Shown: positions 33,643 through 46,370 of the stretch, piece by piece
How positions within the stretch are numbered: position 1 is the stretch's first letter
How the letters are laid out: every line of letters starts with the position of its first letter
NCBI GenBank assembly: GCA_022495995.1
Contig: JAFEMH010000073.1
Span: 836,001-900,000 of the forward strand
Source: Adenophora triphylla var. japonica
Lineage: Eukaryota > Streptophyta > Magnoliopsida > Asterales > Campanulaceae
Reading direction: 5' to 3'
Length of the DNA: 64,000 nt
Translations under genes and position numbers: made by a program
Notes under the pieces: generated by a model
What the model saw: the letters and a program-made list of their open reading frames with translations, nothing else
The model's database searches: none
Told to the model about the DNA's origin: nothing

Positions 33643-34314
33643 CTATTAGAGCTCGTGTCAAGCATGTCCCTGTTACCATTAAACCTAAGCAAGAGTCTCC
33701 AATTTTACATGATATTAACTAGGCCTCAGGTGAAACTCCATCGAGAAGAGGTTCTTGCGGGGAATCATACTTTTAGCGGCACTTAGTTTTTCCACGTTGA
33801 TAAAGTGTAACACATGTATGTAAACATCCACAATACTTAAGATGTTATCATCATCATACACATTGGCTACAAAACTACAGGCATCTAACGTGCTTAAATG
33901 CCAAATTTGTGCTCAAACCTGCAAGGCTAGTTTCAAGGAGTCAGTTAAACCTAATAAGTGGAGTAACTAACTTATAATTAGTTATGGAAATGAAATCAGA
34001 AAGCTTTCCACACTTGGGGTGGTCATTCTCAAGACTGTGTATCAACACCAACCCTCCACGAATCTCCATTGTGCCATAGGACAGGATAAATGAGAGGACC
34101 CATGTCAAGGTAGAGCTCAAACACAAAGACATGGTCATACATAGGACACATAGGACAGAAAAAAAAAAAAAGAAAAACACAAAAGTATGGAAGAATAAAA
34201 ACTTTAACTAAGATATTTATACCTAACCTCAGTTTGCTTTCGCAAATAATCGACATTACTTTCTAGGTCCTCACGAGTCTTTTTCAAGTTTTCCCCATTG
34301 ACTCTGGTATGCTC
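33643..34314 (-). pseudogene. TPP2-like: TPP2 exon remnants, unit 2 middle
   Basis: Copy of 19519-20186 with the same stop in the EPLLDGVSPEA exon, the same loss of the His part and an open TRED exon (34228-34314). A 2-nt loss in the VLWHNG exon (ACTGTGTATC against ACTCTGTGTATC) breaks TQSLEN, so unit 2 has decayed further here. Confidence 0.83.
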
Positions 34315-35090
34315 CTACAAAAAATAAGAAACTTGTTTCAATTATACCAGAACATGATAAGATCACAAGTCTAGAAGAGGCATTCAATGGAAAAAAGTGA
34401 TAACTACCGGGTGGAAAGGCCCATCCAATTTTGTATAGAAACCCACAGAGATCCTTCGCCATCAATGGAAAAAAAAATCTCTTCATATGCCCCCTACCTA
34501 CCTTGTAAGTCTTTCTCAAAAGTGCAGACAAAATAGACAAACTAAATCATGATATGCAAATGAAGTACGAACACATGCAAAAAAATAACAACATAAACCC
34601 ACGTACTCCTCAAGGGGAAGCTCTGGAGCCAACTATCGCGTAATGAGACCCATCGATTACTACATCTCCTTTATATCCCCATTCACAGTCAATGCGGGAT
34701 ATTCCTGATGAGACATGATAATTTGTACATATTTGCACAGGTAACTGGTATAGTAACGTAATACTTCCTTCGTCCCATTTGTAATTGCAAAAAAAAAAAA
34801 ACCGTCGTACACGAAAATCAGCTACTTTGGTTCAGGTAAAGTTTTTAATCCAGTAATAATGTCAAAGTGTTGTCATTTAATGTTGTCATATAACAAGAAT
34901 CTCTTAATGTTTTCCTCGTACTGTCGTAGCGTAGCCCAAAGCTAGTTAGCAGCAGGTTTATTGATTTGTTATAGTACACATTCTCTGTTGGTGGCTTTAA
35001 AAACTTCTCTCCTACCTATACAAAACACACAAAATCAGCTACTTTGGTTCAGGTAAAGTTTTTAATCCATCAAAATTAAATAAATAAATA

Positions 35091-35320
35091 CTCCCTACGT
35101 CCCAAAATGTTTGTCCCATTTGACTTTTTTGTTGAACTTTGACCACAAATATATGACAATTTAATTATGTTCATGAAATTCTAAAAATTCCTATTGATTC
35201 ACCATTAATAATATTATCAACAACTTTTAAAATTTCATGAACATGATTAATCTCTCATAAATTTGTGGTCAAAGTTCAACAAAAAAGTCAAATGGGACAA
35301 ATATTTTGGGACGGAGGGAG
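35091..35320. mobile_element. Stowaway-type MITE (230 bp), family B, unit 2
   Basis: Copy of 20960-21189 at the same place in the unit, flanked by TA. One visible base difference near the right end (CAAATATTTTGG against CAAACATTTTGG). Confidence 0.93.
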
Positions 35321-35349
35321 TAATAAATAAACAGAAGACATGCGATGTG

Positions 35350-35960
35350 GAATGTAACAAAGAAAGGGTCACCTTGAAAAGTCCACCTTGAACAAGTGCA
35401 AAGATGCGGCCAGATGTGACTACTCATGCTGCTAACCAATGAAAACATAGCTCTGGAACCAAAAGCGGCCACCATGTTGTCGCCATTGTTTAGTCGTGAC
35501 AAGTTAAGGAAATTAAAATAACATGGCTACAGGAAATAGGAGATGTGTGTACAAGGACACTAATTAGATTTACGAAAAAAACAATGGAGAATGAGACAAG
35601 TCCCCACAGATTATAACTATATCCATGTAGCAATTAGTTTCAAAGAGTTCTTGAGACAATACGACAAGAGCTCATATGAAGTACAACTATTTGCATCCCA
35701 AGAAGGCCCAAGTGTCTTGAGTTCAAACTGTTGGTGAAACAACATTATTCCATATCCCATCAATATATTTATACTCAGTGGTCCAGGTAAGTCATTGACC
35801 GCCAGAATTAAGAAATATGATTCAAAACAGTACCACAAATTATCAACCTTCATTTCATCAATCATTATTAGGAAGAGTGATGTCACCTGGGCGCAACATA
35901 AACATGAGAAATAACACAAGATAGTACCGTGCACACATAACAATGCGAGGAATTAGAGAT
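35350..35960 (-). other. Unrecognised conserved segment, unit 2
   Basis: Copy of 21220-21830. The 108-codon frame (35617-35943) is open with one visible residue change (MGYGIM for MAYGIM). Family unknown. Confidence 0.35.
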
Positions 35961-37625
35961 CAAAATCAAGCAACCAAGTGAAGGACATGTAGCATAAGAT
36001 ATGTAACTCAACACTACGGACCCCTCGTGTATAGGAGAAAACCCCGAAAAGATCAAGATATTAGAATATAATTTTTTCCCCTTTCTTCTCTAAATAGTTC
36101 AGAATGTTTTCGAAAGATTGTCAAGGGTGTAATCCTTGCCTTCCAGATATACACTGCAAAAGATAACCACCAAAGAAACATAACTCTCCCGAAGGTTTAC
36201 AGATAGCTATATAACGTGTGCACATGAATCTAAACCTAGACTCATCTAAAAAAAATCATATAGGCAGTGGGGTTTAGAGAGAGACTCATCATCATTAGGC
36301 CTTCTAACATTTTGCATAATGTACTACTCTTGCAATTTGGATAATATTATACAGTATGTAGAGTTTTATGACACAAATATCGAAGAACTACTATTCAACA
36401 AATAAGTGGTTAATGGATTCACAATCTAAATAGTTTCAAGAGTTTAACTAAATTATAGTCGAGCGTCTAACATGACGATTACACTTCAGTAACTTTGCAA
36501 AAGTCCAGAACAATCAAGTTTATGCTCTGTGGACTCTTTAACTTGTGGCCCCAATGCAATATATTATTGTATTTTAAGTTTACGAAATCAAACCGGTCCC
36601 AATGGCAGTCGTGGAGCTAGAATTTTTTTTTTAAAGGGAGGCAAAATAGTTTCATAAAGTAAATGGGGGAAAAAATAAATATAATGTAGTTTTTCCTTCC
36701 CACAAAATGGGGGCAAGTTTCAATATATTGTACTAAAATCCCCAAAGTTTACAAGAAATATACTAGTGAAAAACAAAAATAAAATTAATTAAAGGGGGAC
36801 AATTGCCCCCCCCCCGTTTGCTACTCTGCTCCATCAGTGCCCAATAGGTATGTGTTATTATTAAAAAATTATCCCTCTGTCCCACTACAAACTACACGCT
36901 TTTCCAATTAGGGCGTCCCACTACAAACTACACACTTCCTAAAACGGAAATGTTTTAATACTTTAATATCAATGGGACTCGCATGTCATACTCACAACAA
37001 CAATTCAATTGTTATTCTCTACCCCACTTTCTCTCTCCTACCTCTCTTTTCATACTAAAAACACCTATCAAACTCTAGTGATAAATGAAGTAGATTTTTT
37101 AGCGAAATGACAATCATTGGAGCTTTCATAATTCACCCTTTTGAGGATCATCTGATAGCATTCAAACTCTAGCTAAATTGGGCTAATTCCCAACCTAACA
37201 ATATTTATTTGTGATATATGCCTCTGAATTCACATAATATAGGGAGAATCGTGAGCATGTTGTTGCCAGGTTTTTGATCCCCGCACCCTCCAAAGTTGGG
37301 GTGGGGGAAGGGCTGCACCCCACAAAAAAAAAAAAAACATTATATATCAATATAATAAGAAATTGCATAAAGCCATACCTCGACTGGACATCGTCCTTGC
37401 CTCTTAATCTTTTCATAACACAAGTTATGACTGCATTAACACCCGTCATAAGTCAACATTAAAAATGTGAGCCTGTATCAAGGGTCCCTCAGCAAGCGCC
37501 TGTAAGCATAGCAAGTCATTTGTAACACCTGACTCAGAATTTGCCATCAGTTAACCAGCTTCAACTTTCTATATGGCATATGAACTCAGTGGCATAAATT
37601 TGAATCTGTCTCATAACTTTTTTCC
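35961..37625. other. Unit spacer, no gene seen
   Basis: Copy of 21831-23480, including the Stowaway-like terminus near 36870 and C-, A- and T-runs of different length. Confidence 0.5.
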
Positions 37626-37632
37626 ATCAAGC

Positions 37633-39540
37633 CATACAACAGCATCAATAACAGGACCCTTGTCATCGTATCTCTAAGATAATCAAAAAAATTATAAGAG
37701 AAAACACAAAAATTGAAAGAAGGAACATTTATCTGATATAATTAGACCTTACCTCAGCTTGCTTTCGCAAATAATCAACTTAATTTAGTAGGTCCTCGCG
37801 AGTTCTTTTCAAATTTGCCTCATCGTATGTTTTTGTTAGCGATAAACTTGTTTCGTCGTTCCAATATAATAATCATACACACAGGTATAAAAGAAAGTTA
37901 AGAAATGAAAACCCAAGGAGACTCTTCACCATTAACGAAGCCTGAAATTTTAGCGATGGAGGACAGATCTGACTCATAAGGTGTATATAAAATTAAGGTG
38001 TTGTGTGTGGATAGGATAGGAGAGAGAAAGTGGATTAGGGAATAATAAGTGGGTAGTTGTTGTGGGTATGACAAGTGGGCCCCATTATTTAAAGAGTATT
38101 AAAAACTTTCCATTTTGGGATTTTGCAATTTTAAGTGGGGACACCCAAAATGTCAATTTTTGCAATTTCAAATGGGGCGGAAGGAGTATTAAAGAAATTA
38201 CAACTAACCATCAGATTATTTAGCTAGTTATGCAGTAGAAGCAGCAGCACAATATCAGAAAACAAATGAAGGAAACCAAACGCTGAAACAAGTAAAAACA
38301 GAAATTGAGACACAAGGCGCTGCTACAGAACGAACACAGGGTAACATACATGTGACAATGAAGAGAATGTACCCAATGTGTTCTTTAGCTAGTTATGCAG
38401 TAGGAGCAGCAATGTTGACACCTAATCAAACTCATATACCTGTTTCACAGATTCAGCTATTGCTTCCCGGTTTTTCTCACCCCATGTTTACTTTCTTTAC
38501 TTCTGCACAGGATAAAACACAAACTGTAATATAATTGCAGAAATTTTCTTATAGTATCTGCAACATTAGAGATGAAGATAAACCGCACCTTTAGATGGGT
38601 CACGGGAGGTTAAAGTGTATGTGAAAAGCTCATATACCAACTTACAACTCACATGCCAGCCCCCTGAAGGATTACTTCAAGAAGAATTTTCAACAACAGA
38701 AGCCCCTAGAATAGATTGTTACAAAAACAAATTTAGAAAGCCTTAGGATCAGAACAAATCTCCTATGTAATTAAAGGAAGAAAGGAGGGGAAGGGGGAGG
38801 GGGTGGAACTGAAACAACTTTATATAAAACAAACTATTACATATGTGATGTTCAATAATTGCAAAGAGAGATTAACTATGAAGCAGTGGTGCGTGAAGTG
38901 CCTGAGGCTCCACGAATAAAACCATCTGATATCATCCTTCACCACAGTTGAGGTATCAATATCACCACTCCCGGTGCTGGGGAAGAAGAGATGAGAGAAT
39001 TAGGAAGATTTCAGACAAAACTTACTGCGGCTAACAGAAAAATCATTTCTATGTGAACATTGTTATAATGTACCAATCAAGAATGTCTAGAACTTTAGGA
39101 ATCCCAATTGATGTCAATTGCAGTCCTGCTGCAGTTGGGTCCAGACTAGTATCAGCAAACAAGTAACAGTGCAGTGACGAGCCATTACCACACCACGCCA
39201 TCAAAGGATCAGTAACTTTAAGTGATCAACATTACTAGCAAGTCTTATTTGATGGGGTGCCACTCTTTGCACCCATCACTTTTCTATTTCCTAATTAATG
39301 TAAAGTAACATAGTTCACACATAACACAACTTTAGAACTTTTATGGTGCAGTAAGCTGCATCTTCAGAGAAGAAATGGTGAAGGGAGTTTGGTAAATGTT
39401 GTCCGAATTTAGTGTCTTCATCCAACTCCCTTCATCAATTTCTCTCCAAAAATTGCAGCATTAATTAGATCACGTGTGCTGCAAGTAAAGGTAACATCAA
39501 AACTTATTAAACAGGATGAGTACACAATAGAAACTCGAAC
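37633..39540 (-). pseudogene. TPP2-like: TPP2 pseudogene pass, unit 2 (right part)
   Basis: Copy of 23490-25400 with the same order and most of the same lesions: stop in TREDLLN..VDYLRKQAE, stops before EKNQEAIAE, 1-nt insertion in STGSGDID, CTG acceptor of the Asp exon. An extra short insertion lies near 38596 (GATGGGTCACGGGAGG) in the LTSRLK region. Confidence 0.84.
37985..38186. mobile_element. Right part of Stowaway family A MITE, unit 2
   Basis: Same truncated copy as 23845-24051, ending GGGGCGGAAGGAG followed by TA. Confidence 0.8.
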
Positions 39541-39579
39541 AATGACAAATACCATCGCAAGATTACAACCACATGTATG

Positions 39580-40143
39580 CAAACATCCACAAAAGATAAG
39601 ATTCACATTTGGATGGAAGGCTGTAGCAATACCAGCAACATGAGTGCCGTTGGGGTCGCTATCTGTTACAATACTTAAGATGTTACCATCATCATACACA
39701 TTGGCTACAAAACTACAGGCATCTAACGTGCTTAAATGCCAAATTTGTGCTCAAACCTGCAAGGTTAGTTTCAAGGAGTCAGTTAAACCTAATAAGTGGA
39801 GTAACTAACTTATAATTAGTTAGGGAAATGAAATCAGAAAGCTTTCCACACTTGGGGTGGTCATCCTCAAGACTCTGTGTATCAACACCAACCCTCCACG
39901 AATCTCCATTGTGCCATAGGACAGGATAAATAAGAGGACCCATGTCAAGGTAGAGCTCAAACACAAAGACATGGTCATACATAGGACAGAAAAAAAAAAA
40001 GAAAAACACAAAAGTATGGAAGAATAAAAACTTTATCTAAGACATTTATACCTAACCTCAGTTTGCTTTCGCAAATAATCAACTTTACTTTCTAGGTCCT
40101 CGCGAGTCTTTTTCAAGTTTTCCCCATTGACTCTGGTATGCTC
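39580..40143 (-). pseudogene. TPP2-like: TPP2 exons with His-to-Asn, unit 2 tail
   Basis: TRED exon 40057-40143 (87 nt, in frame), VLWHNG exon about 39820-39980, and His exon about 39592-39770 with DSDPNGTH (catalytic His replaced by Asn). Same as the unit 0 and unit 1 tails, except that the TRED exon keeps the fourth C. Confidence 0.85.
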
Positions 40144-40590
40144 CTACAAAAAATAAGAAACTTGTTTCAATTATACCAGAACATGATAAGATCACAAGTC
40201 TAGAAGAGGCATTCAACCAAAAAGTGATAACTACAGGGTGGAAAGGCCCATCCAATTTTGTATAGAAACCCACAGAGATCCTTCGCCATCAATGGAAAAA
40301 AAAATCTCTTCATATGCCCCCTACCTACCATGTAAGCCTTTCTCAAAAGTGCAGACAAAATAGACAAACTAAATCATGATATGCAAATGAAGTACGAACA
40401 CATGCAAAGAAATAACAACATAAACCCATGTACTCCTCAAGGGGAAGCTCTGGAGCCAACTATCGCGTAAAGAGACCTATCGATTACTACATCTCCTTTA
40501 TATCCCCATTCACAGTCAATGCGGGATATTCCTGATGAGACATGATAATTTGTACATATTTGCACAGGTAACTGGTATAGTAACGTAATA

Positions 40591-40859
40591 CTTCCTTCGT
40601 CCCATTTGAAATTGCAAAAAAAAAAAAACGTCGTACACGCAGATTAAGAGAGTGTATATAAAATTAAGGAGTTGTGTGTGGATAATGGGATAGAAGAGAT
40701 AAAGTGGGGCAGGGAATAATACGCGAGTAGTTGTTGTGAGCAAGACAAGTGGGCTCCATTATTTAAAAAGTACTAAAAACTTTCCATGTTGGGATTTTGC
40801 AATTTTAAGTGGGACACTCAAAATGGCAATTTTTGCAATTTCAAATGGGGTGGAAGGAG
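40591..40859. mobile_element. Stowaway family A MITE, complete, unit 2/3 junction
   Basis: Both ends present (CTTCCTTCGTCCC, GGGGTGGAAGGAG) with TA flanks; 269 bp. Orthologous in position to 5047-5319. Confidence 0.88.
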
Positions 40860-41110
40860 TATTAACGAAATGCCAATCAACCATCAGATTATTTAGCTAG
40901 TTATGCAGTAGAAGCAGCGGCACAGTATCAAAAAACAAATGAAGGAAACTAAATGCTGAAACAAGTAAAAACAGAAATTGAGACACACGGCTGCTACAGA
41001 ACGAATACTAGGTAACATACATGTGACAATGAAGAGAATGTACCCAATGTTTTCTTTAGCTAGTTATGCAGTAGGAGCAGCAATGTTGACACCTAATCAA
41101 ACTTGTATAC

Positions 41111-42950
41111 CTGTTTCACAGCTTCAGCTATTGCTTCCCGGTTTTTCTCACCCCATGTTTTCTTTCTTTGCTCTTCCACAAGATAAAACACACAAAAACA
41201 GTAATAAAGTCTGGCAGCAATGTAGATTTTCCATAACTCATAGTATTAATTAGATCACGTGTGCTGCAAGTAAAGGTAACATCAAAACTTATTAAACAGG
41301 ATGAGTACACAATAGAAACTCGAACAATGACAAATACCATCGCAAGATTACAACCACATACGAAGGATGAATAATATCATCGCAAATAACCACTATATAA
41401 AGGACGACGACACAATAGTTTCTAAAGGGAAGCCCAGGTATATGGTGTTGATTATAATGGTTTTTATCCTAGTGTAAAGCTAATTATTAGTTCGCCTTCT
41501 AATTTATTTAAAGTTGTTTCTACTTATTGGGTCTTATATACGTGAAATCATGTATCTTCACGATGATTTACAAGAATAAGTTTACATAGAACAACCTCCG
41601 AATTTGTTGCTAGAGGGGAGAAGGGATAAAGTGTGCATGCTAGCATAACAAAATCTGGCTTGGCTAAGGAACTACTACCTCATAAATTCCTATGCTGATA
41701 CTTGTCGACTATTTGTCTAATGAAAACTTGGAGTTAAGAATATATAATTGACCACAAACTTATTACGTTACATAGCAGTGGGTTAATGGACAATGATCGA
41801 CACAAGAATCATTTTTCACATACATATAGAGGAGTAAATTGAGATTGTTTTGAAAATCCAGTTAAGGGTGCTAATAACTAATAATAACTTTCCCGAATAC
41901 GACAAGGATCATAATGACTATTAACGAGAACATATAGCTTATGGGATGAAAATTTCCAGCAAATGTCTAATGAATTTTGTGGACTATGCCATACCTCAAC
42001 AGCAACTATTAGCGCTCGTGTCAAGCCTGTCCCTGTTACCATTGAACCTAAGCAAGAGTCTCCAATTTTACATGATATTAACTGCGCTTCAGTTGCAACT
42101 CCATTAAGAAGAGGTTCCTGCGGGAAATCATACTTTTAGTGGCAGTTAGTTTATCCATGTCGATAAAGTGTAACACATGTATGTAAACATCCACAAAAGA
42201 TAAGATTGTCTTACATTTGAATGGAAGGTAGTCGCAGTACCAGCAACATTAGTGCCGTGGGGGTCGCTATCTGTTACAATACTTAAGATGTTGCCATCAT
42301 CATCCACGTTGTCGACAAAAATACAGGCATCTAACGTGCTAAAAACGTCAAATTTGTGCTCAAACCTGCAAGGTTGGTTTCAAGGAGTCAGCTAAACGTT
42401 TTAAGTGTTCATAATTTGAAATTGTAGTTGAAACTCTGTTGTGAGATGAATACAAACTTCAATTGTAGTTGCAAATGTACTTGCACCAAAAAAAATGATG
42501 ATGTACATGATAACATGAACTAGAAACCTAAAGAGACGGACAGCTTTCATGTGACTAAATAACAACAACAAAAAGCCTTAATCCCTTAATGATTTGGGGT
42601 CGGCTAACATGAATCGTCATACAGAAACGTCAAAGAAACAAGGTGAAAAAAAGTTAAAAAATAATGATAAATAAAACATGAAAGCTAAAAAGAAATTTAA
42701 TAGAAGAAATTTAAAATAAGAAATAGGTGGGAATAAATTTTAACGAAGAAATAGGTGAGAGGAATTTTTGGAAAGAAAAAAAAGAATGCTTTGTGTGACT
42801 GAATCGCTAAAATTCCCTTACAACCAAGGAGACATGATGCCATATTGAATCACAAAGCAAAGAAGATTTTAGTGAGTTGAATAACAGAATGATAAAAGTT
42901 TAATTACAGGCACTGGATGTGCTGTGTAAGTAGTGAAGTTATGGAGGAGG

Positions 42951-43006
<56 letters not shown>

Positions 43007-45354
43007 AAACTTGATTTCCTAGATTGACCGATACTTATCTTATAATTAATGGATGGGAAATTAAAGGACTTATGAATGTATTCGTGCGCCCTGTAAGATA
43101 TTTAAACAATGAAAAATTAAACCAAAGATAACCATATTGCAGCAACCACCATTGCACTAACGAGCAATGCAACTCCTTCAGAGGCCGATGGAGAAGCCAT
43201 TGATGTTCCATTCATAAACAAGACTCGTTGGAGAGTCCATCGAAGAACAGGAGCCATAATCCCACCAGGAGCACTAACAGAGATCCCAAGATCCGCATCA
43301 GTTGTCGGCCCTCGACTAGACCTGCATTCCTCTCAGCCAATTATTTGCGTTATTAAAACATGAAGATCGTTTCCAAGTTCTTAAGTATAAATAGACAAAC
43401 AAAAAAAAAAGATCTGAATGCTACGACAAAAGTAGAAAAGGACAAGAGTAAAAGTAGAACCTGAACACTGCCTCACCCTGAGCATTTAAATCCCAACAGA
43501 AAGATATACCAAGTATATTCAAATCCTTCGAAAGGAGGTTCAACTGAAGTATGATCCTGAGCAGCCAGTGTCCTAGAATATTCATCAGAGTGATAGTAGG
43601 ATTTGTTTAATGTTTTTCAGATAAATTGGCTGACAACTAACTGTAGTTTCATAGTCAACTTGCCATTACATGAATGTAACATCTGCTGTGAAAAAACAAT
43701 AATTGGTTAAGTGCGACTTTAAAAACAAGAATTGTAAAAATGCCCCCTTACACAGATCTTAAAGTCAAGACATTTTTAATTTGGTTAGACATGTGTGCTT
43801 TTACAGCAATAACAAAGATGATACAACAAACACAATCAAATATTCATAGTGATGCAGCCTGTTGCAGTTAATTCATGACGGAAATAAATTTAATCAAATT
43901 TGCGTAATAACCTACATCCATAATCCTTTCAGGACTAATTCTTCTTATACCCCTCAAAAAGTGTGGCTGCCAACCCCAACAGATCATACATTAATTGTGT
44001 CATAGGTTTGATACAAAGAAAAACTAATACTTTATGTTCTAGTCCTGATGGAGGTTGAAGGAAGATGCATTAATTGGGAGTTGGCATAACAAACCAAAAA
44101 ATATTAATTAATGTGGTTTTTCTTAAGCAAGCCATCAAAATAAGTGAATAACGTTGACACAAATAACATAAAACAATTTAAATTGTAAGCTCTTGCATAA
44201 TCAGATCCTAAAATAACGAGCAAAATAACATCTTTATTGATGATTAGTTACCATAGAGAGCATAAGTCAACAACAACTATTAGCGCTCGTGTCAATCCTG
44301 TCCCTGTTACCATTGAACCTAAGCGAGAGTCTCCAATTTTACATGATATTAACTGCGCTTCAGGTGCAACTCCATTGAGAAGAGGTTCCTGCGGGGGAAT
44401 CATACTTTTAGCGGCAGTTAGTTTTTCCATGTCAATAAAATGTAACACATGTATGTAAACATCCACAAAAGATAAGATTGTCTTACATTTGGATGGAAGG
44501 CAGCAGCAATACCAACAAGATGAGTGCCGTGGGGGTCGCTATCTGTTACAATACTTAATATATTGCCATCATCATCCACATTGTCGACAAAAGTACAGGC
44601 ATCTAACGTGCTAAAAACGCCAAATTTGGCTCAAACCTGCAAGGTTGACACCTTATCAAACACATATAGCTGTTTCACAGCTTCAGCTTTTGCTTTCCGT
44701 TTTTTCTCACCCCATGTTTTCTTTCTTGGCTTCTCCACAAGATAAAAGACAAACAGTAACATAATTGCAAAAAAAAAATACTGTATCTGCAACATTAGAG
44801 ATGAAGAAAAAGCGCACCTTTAGAAGGGAGGTCAAAGTGTCTGTGGAAAGCTCATATCCCAACTTATAACCCAAGTGCCAGTCCCCCAATGGATTGCTCC
44901 AAGAAGAATTTACAACAAGAGAGAAATAGATTGTTACAAAAACAAATTTCGAAAGCCTCAGGGTCAGAACAAATCCCCTATGTAATTGAAGAAAGAAAGG
45001 AGGGGAATGGGTGAAACTGAAACAACTTTATATAAAACAAACTTTTACATATGTGATGTTCAATAATTGCAAAGAGCGATTAACTATGAAGCAGTGGTGC
45101 GTGAAATACCTGAGGCTCCACGAATACAACCATCGACATCAGCCTTCACCACAGTTGAGGTATCAATATCACCACTCCCGGAGCTGGAAAAAGAGAGATG
45201 AGAGAATTCGGAAGATTTCAGACCAGAGGGATTACAGAAATATGATTTCTAAGTGTAAACATTGTCGTAATGTACCAATCAAGAATGTCTAGAACTTTTG
45301 GCATCCCATCTTATGTCAATTGCGGTCATGTTGCAGCTGGGTCCAGACCAGCAT
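41111..45354 (-). pseudogene. TPP2-like: TPP2 pseudogene, unit 3 (main part)
   Basis: Read downward: Asp exon (45276-45354) with the same two stops as unit 2; STGSGDID (45110-45183); WHLGYKLGYEL (44819-44920); KPRKKTWGEK (44645-44735); HGTH exon with His intact (44487-44636); [20 protein letters not shown] (44267-44388), here with the family IGD instead of NED; Ser exon (43135-43321) with NGTSMASPSASEG; damaged HGTH copy (42215-42366); [13 protein letters not shown] (41995-42117); DLINTMSYG (41200-41266); EEQRKKTWGEKN (41111-41177). Confidence 0.87.
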
Positions 45355-45637
45355 CTGCAAACAAGCAACAGTGCAGTGACCAGCCATAACCACACCACAC
45401 CATCAAAGGATCAGTAAGGTTAGGTGATCAACATTACTAGCAAGTCCTATTTGATGACACAACTTCAGAAGTTTTATGGCGCAATAAGCTGCATCTTTAG
45501 AGAAGAAGTGATGAAGGGAGTTTGGTAAAATGTTGTCCAAATATAGTGTCTTCATCCAACTCCCTTCATCATCTCCTCTCTGAAATTGCAGCATACAAAA
45601 ATTGACATTGAAAAGAGATAAGCAACTAAGAAAGTAC

Positions 45638-46370
45638 CAAAGATAGCAATAGCTACTCCGCGGCCATCAAACTCGGGGTGAGCTTCAATGAACCGATCAG
45701 CGCCAATCTCCTTCTCCGGCATGAGCGAGGCTGAAAAAGAACTCATTATAATATAATTGGTTAGGGGAATGAAATCAGAAAGTTTTTAACAGTTAGAGTC
45801 ATCCTCAAGACTCTGTGTAACAACAGCGACCCTCCATAATTCTTCATCATGCCATACAACAGCATCAATAGCAATAGCAGGACCCTTGTAATCTAATCTC
45901 AACACAGAAAAAAAAACATGATCACATATAAAAAAAGTAAGAAAAAACATAAAGATTGGAAGAAGGAATGCTTATCTAATATAATTAGATCTTACCTCGG
46001 CATTAATCTCCTTCATCGGCATGAGCGACGCTGAAAAAGAACTCATTATAATATCCTTTAGGGGAGTGAACTGAAAAAGTTTTCTACCGTTAAAGAGTCA
46101 TCCTAAAGGTTGTGTGTGTCAACAGCTACCCTCCATAATTTTTCATCATGCCACAGCATCAATGACAGGACCCCTGTAATCTAATCTCTAAGACAGAAAA
46201 AAAAAACATGATCACATATAAAAAAGTAAGAAAAAAACACAAAGGTTGGAAGAAGGAATGCTTATCTAATATAATTAGATCTTACCTCAGCTTGCTTTGG
46301 CAAATAATCAACTTAATTTTATGGTCCTCGCATGTTCTTTTCAAATTTGCCTCATCAACTCTGGATTGTT
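45638..46370 (-). pseudogene. TPP2-like: TPP2 exon 2 and duplicated linker/VVWHD pieces, unit 3
   Basis: Exon 2 at 45638-45730 has a canonical acceptor (TTTTTCAG/CCTCGC) and donor (TTTG/GTACTT) and reads ASLMPEKEIGADRFIEAHPE to AIAIF. Upstream on the minus strand are a VVWHDEELWRV scrap (about 45785-45885), the chimeric mini-exon MPMKEINAE/GTAAG (about 45993-46030), another VVWHD scrap (about 46090-46180) and a degenerate TRED exon (about 46284-46370). Parallel to 16036-16570. Confidence 0.78.
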
